Source: Pseudomonadota bacterium (GTDB lineage Bacteria > Pseudomonadota > Gammaproteobacteria > Steroidobacterales > Steroidobacteraceae). From it: a DNA stretch of 45,703 bases. The notes below the pieces were generated by a model. That model was not told the origin of the DNA, made no database searches, and saw only the letters and a program-made list of their open reading frames with translations. Shown piece by piece: positions 39,401-45,703 of the stretch; position 1 is the stretch's first letter; each line of letters begins with the position of its first letter. Made by a program: the position numbers and the translations under genes. The stretch lies in contig JAKBBE010000015.1 in the NCBI GenBank assembly GCA_021826035.1, forward strand, positions 1 to 45,703. The letters run 5' to 3'.

Positions 39401-41678
39401 TGTAATCCGGCGCACCGCGCGCCGGATCGTCGTGTCGGGCCGCGTACAGGGGGTCGGCTTCCGGCCGTTCACCTATCGGCTGGCGCAGCGGTTCGCGCTC
39501 ACCGGCTGGGTGCGCAATGACACCGGCCGCGTCGTGCTGCACGTGGAGGGTCTGGAGGCCGACCTCGAGCAGTTCGAGGCGGCGCTGATTCGCGAGGCGC
39601 CTTCACTGGCCGAGCCGTCCCTGAGGCAATCGGAACCGGTGGAGTGCATCGGTAGTGCCGAGTTTCGCATCCTGGCGAGCGAGGCGGCCGAGACGCCTGA
39701 GATTCATCTGCCGCCGGATCTGCACTGCTGCCCCGAGTGCACGGCGGAACTGCTCGATCCGACGCAGCGGCGCTTTCGCTATCCATTCACCAACTGCACC
39801 CAGTGCGGCCCGCGCTACACCTTGATCGAGGCCTTGCCCTACGATCGCGCCAGCACGTCGATGCGGAGCTTTGCGCTCTGTCCGAGCTGCCAGGCGGAAT
39901 ACGAGAATCCCGCCGACCGGCGCTTCCACGCCGAGCCGCTGGCCTGTCCGCAGTGCGGACCGAGCCTGTCCTTCGAGCGCGACGGTGTCGCGCTGCCCGG
40001 CAACGAGGCGGCGCTGCGCGCGGCGATCGCGTGCCTGCGCTCCGGCGCGATCCTCGCGGTGAAGGGCGTTGGGGGCTATCACCTGATGTGTGACCCGGCG
40101 AGCGATGCGGCGATCGCGCGACTGCGCGAGCGCAAGTGCCGCCCCGACAAGCCACTTGCAGTTATGTTTCCGCAGGACGGGCCGGACGGCCTGCAGGCCG
40201 TGCGCGCTGGTGTGATTCTCAGCGACGTCGAGGCGCAGGCCTGTACGAGCGCAGCACGTCCGATCGTGCTGGCCACCCGCATTCCGGGCGATCGGCTGAG
40301 CGCGGCGCTGGCGCCGGGGCTGCGCGAACTCGGCGTGTTTCTCCCGTACAGCCCCCTGCACCATCTGCTGCTGCAGGGATTCGGTGGACCGCTCGTGGCC
40401 ACGTCCGCCAATCTCAGCGGCGAGCCGGTGCTCACTGATCCGACTGAGGCACGTGTGCGTCTGGCGCGCATCGCCGATGCCTATCTGCACCACGACCGGC
40501 CCATCGTGCGGCCCGCCGACGATGCGGTGGTGCGCCGGGTCGGCACGCGCATGCGTGTGATTCGCGCCGGACGGGGTGGCGCGCCGATCGAGCGGCCCTG
40601 CGCGGTGCGCTTCAAGCGGCCGACGCTGGCGGTCGGTGGACACATGAAGGCAGCCATCGCACTCGGCTGGGACGAGCGGATCGTATTGTCGCCGCATATC
40701 GGGGATCTCGACAGCCTGCGCAGTCGCACGGTGTTCGAGCAGCTGATCGCTGATCTGCAGAGGCTCTACTGTGTTGCCGTGGAGCAGGTGGTCTGCGACC
40801 AGCATCGCGGGTATGCCAGCGCGCGGTGGGCGGCCGCGAGCGGGTTACCGGTGGCGCGCGTCCAGCACCACGTCGCGCACGCCTCCGCGCTCGCCGGCGA
40901 GCACCCGCAGATTGGTCGCTGGCTGACGTTCGCCTGGGATGGCATGGGGCTCGGCCCGGATGGGGAGCTCTGGGGCGGTGAGGCGCTGCTCGGGGCTGCG
41001 GGCAGCTGGCGGCGGGTCGCCAGCTGGCGCCGCTTCGAGGTGGTGGGCGCAGATCAACTGGCGCGTGAGCCGTGGCGGTGCGCAGCCGCTCTTCTCTGGG
41101 ACGTCGGTCAGCCGTGGCAGCCGAAGGCCGCGGGCGGCGAGCTGGCGCGTCAGGCCTGGATGCGGCGCTCCCGAACGCAGCGTACGTCCTCGGTCGGTCG
41201 CCTGTTCGACGCTGCCGCCGCTCTGGTGCTCGGTGTCGAGTCGTGCAGCTTCGAGGGTCAGGCCGCGATGCTGCTCGAGAGTGCAGCGGCACCCGGCGGG
41301 CCGTGTGTACCGCTCGCACTCGAGCGCGATGCCGAGGGCGTGTGGCGCAGCGATTGGGCCGCGCTGCTGCCGACGTTGTGCGATGCCGGTCGGCCGGTGT
41401 GGGAGCGCGCCACGGTCTTCCATGAGAGCATTGCCCGGGCGTTGCTCGATCAGGTGCGCAAGGTCGCCGAGACCGAAGCGTTCGAGGCGGTTGGGCTCAC
41501 CGGCGGGGTGTTCCAGAACCGATGGCTTGCCGAGCGCGTCATGACTCTGCTCGCAGCCGAGGGGGTGCGCGCCGTGCTGCCGGCTGCCATACCGGCTAAC
41601 GACGGCGGACTGGCGTTCGGCCAGCTGATCGAGGCTGCGCACCGAGACGTACCAGGTCCAGTGACGAAGGGCACATGA
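39378..41678 (+). CDS. hypF: Carbamoyltransferase HypF
   Basis: 766 residues. It converts carbamoyl phosphate to the cyanide precursor and loads it on HypE. Domains in order: acylphosphatase (about 12-100; VVSGRVQGVGFRPFTYRLAQ), two zinc-finger repeats (CCPEC, CTQC, CPSC, CPQC; about 115-200), a YrdC-like domain (KGVGGYHLMCDP, SAARPIVLATRI, LVATSANLSGEP), and a Kae1-like carbamoyltransferase domain (HVAHASALAGEH, FAWDGMGLGPDGELWGGEAL, FEAVGLTGGVFQN). ATG 39378 with GAGGAG upstream overlaps hypD by 23 bp. Full length. Confidence 0.95.
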   Translation: MPAPCTADVIRRTARRIVVSGRVQGVGFRPFTYRLAQRFALTGWVRNDTGRVVLHVEGLEADLEQFEAALIREAPSLAEPSLRQSEPVECIGSAEFRILASEAAETPEIHLPPDLHCCPECTAELLDPTQRRFRYPFTNCTQCGPRYTLIEALPYDRASTSMRSFALCPSCQAEYENPADRRFHAEPLACPQCGPSLSFERDGVALPGNEAALRAAIACLRSGAILAVKGVGGYHLMCDPASDAAIARLRERKCRPDKPLAVMFPQDGPDGLQAVRAGVILSDVEAQACTSAARPIVLATRIPGDRLSAALAPGLRELGVFLPYSPLHHLLLQGFGGPLVATSANLSGEPVLTDPTEARVRLARIADAYLHHDRPIVRPADDAVVRRVGTRMRVIRAGRGGAPIERPCAVRFKRPTLAVGGHMKAAIALGWDERIVLSPHIGDLDSLRSRTVFEQLIADLQRLYCVAVEQVVCDQHRGYASARWAAASGLPVARVQHHVAHASALAGEHPQIGRWLTFAWDGMGLGPDGELWGGEALLGAAGSWRRVASWRRFEVVGADQLAREPWRCAAALLWDVGQPWQPKAAGGELARQAWMRRSRTQRTSSVGRLFDAAAALVLGVESCSFEGQAAMLLESAAAPGGPCVPLALERDAEGVWRSDWAALLPTLCDAGRPVWERATVFHESIARALLDQVRKVAETEAFEAVGLTGGVFQNRWLAERVMTLLAAEGVRAVLPAAIPANDGGLAFGQLIEAAHRDVPGPVTKGT

Positions 41679-42685
41679 TCGAAGATACGCACATCACGCT
41701 TGCCCACGGCAACGGCGGTCGTTACATGCGCGAGCTGATCGAGCAGATCTTCGCGCGGCACCTGGCAAATCCGGCCCTCGACGTGCGGCTCGATGCGGCA
41801 CGCGTTGAGCTCGAGCCGGGTGCGGTGCCCTACATTACGACGGATGCCTTCACGGTCCAGCCACTGGAGTTCCCCGGCGGCGACATCGGGACGCTGGCGG
41901 TGAACGGCACGGTGAACGATCTGGCGGTGAGCGGTGCCATCGCACGCGTGCTGACGTTGAATGCGATCCTCGAAGAAGGCCTCGAGGTGGCGGTTCTCGA
42001 TCGCATCGTCGGTAGTCTTGGCGCGGCGGCCCGGGTCGCCGGGGTGAGCATCATCGCGGGTGATACCAAGGTCGTGCCCAGGGGGCAGGGCGGCGGGCTG
42101 TATCTGGCGACGACCGGTGTCGGGTATCGGGCGCCGGATTGCCGGCTTGCCCTGGAGAGCATCCGTCCCGACGATGAACTGCTTGTCAGCGGCCCGATCG
42201 GCGATCATGGCATCGCGGTGATGCTGGCCCGCGGGGAATATGAGTTGCAGGGCGAGGTGATGTCCGACTGCGCGGCGGTCACCCCGCTCACCGCGCCCAT
42301 TTGCGGGCTGGATGGACTGCGCTTCATGCGTGACCCGACCCGGGGTGGACTTGCGACAGTCGCGCACGAGATCGCGGCTGCGACCGGTCTTGATGTCAGG
42401 CTGCGCGAGCCGGATATCCCGCTGCGCGCTACCGTGCGCGCCTGCTGCGACATCCTGGGCTACGATCCGTACTACCTCGCGTGCGAGGGTCGCGTTCTCG
42501 CCGTGGCCGACGCGCAGGCTGCCGACACCATCCTCGAGCTCTGGCGTGCCCTGCCGGGCGGCGCGGATGCAGCGCGCATCGGCCGGCTGCTGCCGGGACG
42601 CGGCCAGGTGATTCTCGAGACCGGAATCGGCGGTGAGCGCGTGCTCGAGGAGCTCGAGGACGATCCTCTGCCGCGTATCTGCTGA
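41675..42685 (+). CDS. hypE: Hydrogenase maturation protein HypE
   Basis: 336 residues, PurM/ThiL-like ATPase that dehydrates the C-terminal thiocarboxamide to thiocyanate. Key segments are LAHGNGGRYMRELIEQIF, YITTDAFTVQPLEFPGGDIG, VNGTVNDLAVSGA and MRDPTRGGLATVAHEIA, and it ends in PRIC, whose terminal Cys is the carrier residue. The start overlaps the hypF stop (ATGA). It closes a complete hypCABDFE operon. Confidence 0.96.
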   Translation: MIEDTHITLAHGNGGRYMRELIEQIFARHLANPALDVRLDAARVELEPGAVPYITTDAFTVQPLEFPGGDIGTLAVNGTVNDLAVSGAIARVLTLNAILEEGLEVAVLDRIVGSLGAAARVAGVSIIAGDTKVVPRGQGGGLYLATTGVGYRAPDCRLALESIRPDDELLVSGPIGDHGIAVMLARGEYELQGEVMSDCAAVTPLTAPICGLDGLRFMRDPTRGGLATVAHEIAAATGLDVRLREPDIPLRATVRACCDILGYDPYYLACEGRVLAVADAQAADTILELWRALPGGADAARIGRLLPGRGQVILETGIGGERVLEELEDDPLPRIC

Positions 42686-42724
42686 CCGGTCGGGCGGGCG
42701 CGGTGACCGACGAGGCGCATGCTG

Positions 42725-44698
42725 CTAGCGTGGCGGATCGTTCTGCTGGAGAAACTTAACCACCGTCTTCAGCATCAGCTCGCGCGTCGCGCTATGAGAC
42801 AGCCAGTGATCCTCGTTCGGCAGACTGACGAGCTGGACGGACTTGCCGGCACGGCGAAGCGCTCTGGCCATTGCCGCGCTCTGCGCGTACGGCACGACGG
42901 TGTCGTCGCGGCCGTGTATCAGGAGGACGGGAACCGTCACTGCCGCGACGTGATCGATTGGCGAGATCGCCGGCAGGCGCGGATCGTCGGGGCCGGTGAC
43001 GCCGAGGAAGCGGTCCCAGTAGAGGGTGAACGCGTTCCGGCTGGTGAACATCTTCTGGCTGGTCCAGTGCAGAAAGGCCGCGAGATCGGCGACGCCGGCC
43101 ACCGAGACCGCACAGCGGTAGATGCCGCTCTGCAGGGTCACGCCGGCGAGCGCCGCGTAGCCACCGTAGCTTGCGCCCACGATGCAGACCCGTTTCGGAT
43201 CAACGATGCCGCGGCGCACGAGATACCTCACACCGTCGGACAGATCGGTCTGCATCTTGCGTCCCCACTGACCGTACCCGGCGTGCAACAGCGCCGTGGT
43301 GGTGTCCGATCCCCGGTAATTGACCTGCAGCACCGCGTAGCCGCGCGAGGCGAGCGCCTGGGCCCACCAGTCGAAATCACCGTCGTCTGAGGCTGCCGGT
43401 CCGCCATGCGGCATCATGACGAGGCTCAGGTGCTTGGCCGCCCGGTCCGGCGGCAGGGTCAGGAATCCGGACAGCCGTAGGCCGTCGGCGGCGTGGTAGG
43501 TGATGGGCTCGACCTTGGCGAATGTCCTCAAGCCACGATACACACCGCCCAGGCGGTGCGCGTGGATCGTGCGCCAGTTGATGAGCCAGTAACTGTCCCC
43601 ATCGCGCTGGCCGAATACGCGCAGCAGGAATTTCGAGAAGTCGTCGGAATGCGAGACGAGTTCCACCCGCTCCCCGGCGTAGGCCGTCGTGAGCGAGGAC
43701 CAGCGCGCCTTCAGTCGCGGATCGAAGAACACTTGCCGCGGATGCGAAGGATCCTCGACGCCGCCGAGAATCCGGCCGGTCAGCCGGTCACGGATCACGT
43801 CGAAGAAGTTGTTGCCTGAATCGAGTGGCGGCCCCCACGTCCCGGTCTTGAGGCTGAGCGGCTTCCAGATCCAGCCACTCGCGGTGTCGAAGGCGACGAT
43901 GAGCGCCTTGCCATCGTAGCTGAAGCCGATCATAGACGGCGGATCGAGGACCGAAGTGCCGTGGGCGATGCGCTCCATGTCGTTGTGGCGCCGCAGGCGC
44001 AACACCCACTCGCCGTCGTCCGATCCGGTCAGGTGGTCTTCGAGCGAGGCAGCGACCCGACCCTGGGCATCAACCGCCCAATCCGCCCCCCGCGTGTCGC
44101 CGCCGGCAATCAGACTCGTATAGTCGTGCCGCAGATCGATCCGGAACAAGGCGGGCAGGTAGTCTCGACCGCTGAGATAGGAGCTCGACGCGAACAACTG
44201 CGGACGACCCTTCACCATGCGCATCTCCAGGGATCCGGTGATGACGTTCAGGGTGTCGTACGTCGAGTCGCGCATGTTGACCGACCGCATGCTGTTGTTC
44301 TTGAGGTTCCAGGTCCCGAGCATGAACCACTCATCGCGGTGCCCAAACACGCCGAATGGGGGATAGGAGGTCGCGGAGTAGAGGATGAGCAGGCGATGCT
44401 CGTCGTACCAGCGCAGCTCGCGCACTTTGGTGCTGCCGATGCGGGCGGCGGCCAGAGCCTTGCCCGTCTCGAGATCGATCACCGCGATGTAGCGTCGCCC
44501 GTGCAGGCGCATGAGGTAGGCGAGCCGATCGCCGGACGGCGAGAGCGCCGGGTCCTGCAGGGCGGGCAGCTGTCCGTAGAGCGCGAGCGGCGGGGGCTCG
44601 TATCTGCCGTCGGCGGCTGCGGCGAAGGAGCGCTGCGCACAAACGATCCCAAGCACTCCTAGCATTGCTGCGGCAAGCAGCCCGGCGGGTCGATTCAT
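42725..44698 (-). CDS. S9 family prolyl oligopeptidase-like peptidase, exported
   Basis: 657 residues. The signal peptide is about 1-28 (MNRPAGLLAAAMLGVLGIVC). A beta-propeller-like N-terminal half (LQDPALSPSGDRLAYLM and later repeats) is followed by an alpha/beta-hydrolase domain: MPHGGPAASDDGDFDWWAQA, nucleophile Ser in GASYGGYAAL (about residue 508), Asp in LIHGRDDTVVPYAQS and His in NEDHWLSH. It should cleave oligopeptides in the periplasm. GGGGGA precedes ATG 44698; the frame is open to 44794 but that part is non-coding. A fourth exported peptidase-type enzyme in the window, convergent with hypE. Confidence 0.9.
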   Translation of the reverse strand: MNRPAGLLAAAMLGVLGIVCAQRSFAAAADGRYEPPPLALYGQLPALQDPALSPSGDRLAYLMRLHGRRYIAVIDLETGKALAAARIGSTKVRELRWYDEHRLLILYSATSYPPFGVFGHRDEWFMLGTWNLKNNSMRSVNMRDSTYDTLNVITGSLEMRMVKGRPQLFASSSYLSGRDYLPALFRIDLRHDYTSLIAGGDTRGADWAVDAQGRVAASLEDHLTGSDDGEWVLRLRRHNDMERIAHGTSVLDPPSMIGFSYDGKALIVAFDTASGWIWKPLSLKTGTWGPPLDSGNNFFDVIRDRLTGRILGGVEDPSHPRQVFFDPRLKARWSSLTTAYAGERVELVSHSDDFSKFLLRVFGQRDGDSYWLINWRTIHAHRLGGVYRGLRTFAKVEPITYHAADGLRLSGFLTLPPDRAAKHLSLVMMPHGGPAASDDGDFDWWAQALASRGYAVLQVNYRGSDTTTALLHAGYGQWGRKMQTDLSDGVRYLVRRGIVDPKRVCIVGASYGGYAALAGVTLQSGIYRCAVSVAGVADLAAFLHWTSQKMFTSRNAFTLYWDRFLGVTGPDDPRLPAISPIDHVAAVTVPVLLIHGRDDTVVPYAQSAAMARALRRAGKSVQLVSLPNEDHWLSHSATRELMLKTVVKFLQQNDPPR

Positions 44699-44843
44699 GC
44701 GGTCCCCCTTACTTACCTTATTTTTGTAGCGATTCGTTCGCTCGATGCCGACCGCCCGGACCCGCGGTGGCGGCGTTCGGTGTGGCCCCGACAAATACGA
44801 TAGCGGCTTTCGGCCTGCAAATCACGGCCTGGCCGAGATGGGC

Positions 44844-45584
44844 TCAGGGAGCCAGACAATCCCCGAGGGCCGTTTCCAGTTCCCCGAGCCAGGGCGTGAA
44901 GCGCTCGCCGTCACGCGTCGCTTCGGCGTCATAAGGACCGAGCCGTCGGCTGCAGTGGGCCTCGGGCGGTAAGCGGATGAATTCCTGGATGCGGCGCATC
45001 GTTGCGGCCGGCTCGCCGAGCAGGTCCTCGAGCCGTACATGCAGAATCCAGCCCGGCAGCACCTCGTCCCAGTGATGCATCAGCGCCGCGTACGCGCGGT
45101 ACCGGCGCCCGATGTGCTCCAGGCTATGGGTGAACGACCGGCCGGTGATGAACAGCCGGCGAAACTGGGCGAGGCCGCAGTGCAGCGGGTGGCGCCGCAG
45201 GTCGATGATTCTCGCCTGGGGCAGCATCATCCGAATGAGGCCGATGTGGTGGTAGTTGTCTGCCGAGCGGTCGATGAAATACGCCGCGGCGGCACAGCGC
45301 GCTGCCGCACGCGCCAGATATTGCTGGCCGAACCGCTGGTACTCGGCGCCGCTCAGCTCACCAAGCGCTGCAGGGTAGCGACTGTGGATGCCTGTCCGCG
45401 CACGCTCGTTCAGCCACTGCACGAGTCGAATCAGGCCGCTCGGGCCAACGGGGCGCGCGACCTGCGAGTGGGCCGTCAGTGCCCGCGCGAGCACTCCGGC
45501 GCCGCAACACGGCAGGCCGACGATGAAGATCGGTTGTGGTCGGCGGCGGTCGATTGGCGGCGCGGCGGAAAAAAGGTTTCGCAC
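44844..45584 (-). CDS. Sulfotransferase-like protein with altered PAPS loop
   Basis: 246 residues from GTG 45584. It resembles the C-terminal sulfotransferase domain of TPR-sulfotransferase proteins: PIFIVGLPCCGAGVLARALT (PAPS 5'-phosphosulfate loop), YFIDRSADNYHHIGLIRMML, ARIIDLRRHPLHCGLAQFRR (3'-phosphate-binding region) and VRLEDLLGEPAATMRRIQEF. Relatives usually have PRSGTT in the loop and a long N-terminal TPR region; here the loop is PCCGAG and the TPRs are absent. Either it is a divergent small member or a decaying gene. The upstream part of the locus is close to the window edge and shows no TPR frame. Confidence 0.65.
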   Translation of the reverse strand: MRNLFSAAPPIDRRRPQPIFIVGLPCCGAGVLARALTAHSQVARPVGPSGLIRLVQWLNERARTGIHSRYPAALGELSGAEYQRFGQQYLARAAARCAAAAYFIDRSADNYHHIGLIRMMLPQARIIDLRRHPLHCGLAQFRRLFITGRSFTHSLEHIGRRYRAYAALMHHWDEVLPGWILHVRLEDLLGEPAATMRRIQEFIRLPPEAHCSRRLGPYDAEATRDGERFTPWLGELETALGDCLAP

Positions 45585-45703
45585 GATCCGGTGCGCTTGG
45601 GGCGATCGTTGCTCGGCCGGGCAAGCGTGTGAAGAGGTTATCTCCTCATGGCGGCATGAGCGGAATTAATGGCTATGTGCTTTGGATGTCCTGCTTGAAC
45701 AGG

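Noticed and set aside
1..45703. CRISPR array, rRNA genes or insertion-sequence transposase
   Set aside because: No regularly spaced short repeats, no rRNA signatures and no DDE or HUH transposase motifs were seen on either strand.

Overview
The window is a GC-rich bacterial chromosome segment, most likely from a gammaproteobacterium. The evidence is the gltX-cysS-folD and lpxH housekeeping genes, Gram-negative envelope functions, tRNA genes with encoded CCA, and peptidase types common in Xanthomonadales/Nevskiales-like bacteria. The order-level placement is inference.

Layout. 1-4065: a glycerate kinase, then an OmpR-type regulator, its histidine kinase and a Spy/CpxP-like periplasmic protein, which look like one envelope-stress unit. 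4076-10462: core genes (lpxH and a secreted cyclophilin on the minus strand, gltX and cysS on the plus strand, a small EF-hand/His-rich protein, folD, tRNA-Pro). 10902-18398: exported peptide-degrading enzymes (a tricorn-type protease, a DUF885 protein, a gamma-glutamyltransferase). 18420-23062: a MarR regulator with an EmrAB-type efflux pair, and a CYTH protein.

23263-23585 holds tRNA-Arg, tRNA-His and tRNA-Lys. The 3' end of tRNA-Lys(CTT) is an integration site. From here to about 30,975 lies a composite accessory island. Its first unit is a 2,643-bp element: integrase gene, then a nucleotidyltransferase (MNT, with a winged-helix N-terminus), then a HEPN-like protein. It is followed by a second copy of the tRNA-Lys 3' end and a second integrase copy, broken by a 592-bp internal deletion. 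Beyond that are a PDZ-7TM-GAF membrane protein with no kinase domain, a small protein resembling part of a relaxase, a 76-bp decayed copy of the HEPN gene end, a Phd/RelE-type toxin-antitoxin pair with a textbook promoter and operator, and an unrecognised ORF. The MNT promoter overlaps repeats that include its start codon and predicts an almost leaderless, self-regulated mRNA.

31012-42685 is a complete uptake [NiFe]-hydrogenase locus, split into two divergent operons. The minus-strand operon encodes a maturation protease, a short HupH-like protein, the Tat-exported small subunit, an Isp1-like cytochrome b, the large subunit and an Isp2-like HdrD-type Fe-S protein. The plus-strand operon is hypCABDFE, with overlapping or closely spaced genes throughout. 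The Isp1/Isp2 pair points to an Isp-type (group 1e-like) enzyme. However, the large subunit lies between isp1 and isp2, and the proximal-cluster motifs lack the extra cysteines of oxygen-tolerant enzymes. The window ends with an S9 peptidase and a sulfotransferase-like protein.

The strongest candidate for something under-described is the minimal MNT-HEPN integrative element and its serial, partly decayed copies at tRNA-Lys. The unusual hydrogenase gene order and the kinase-less sensor-like membrane protein come next.
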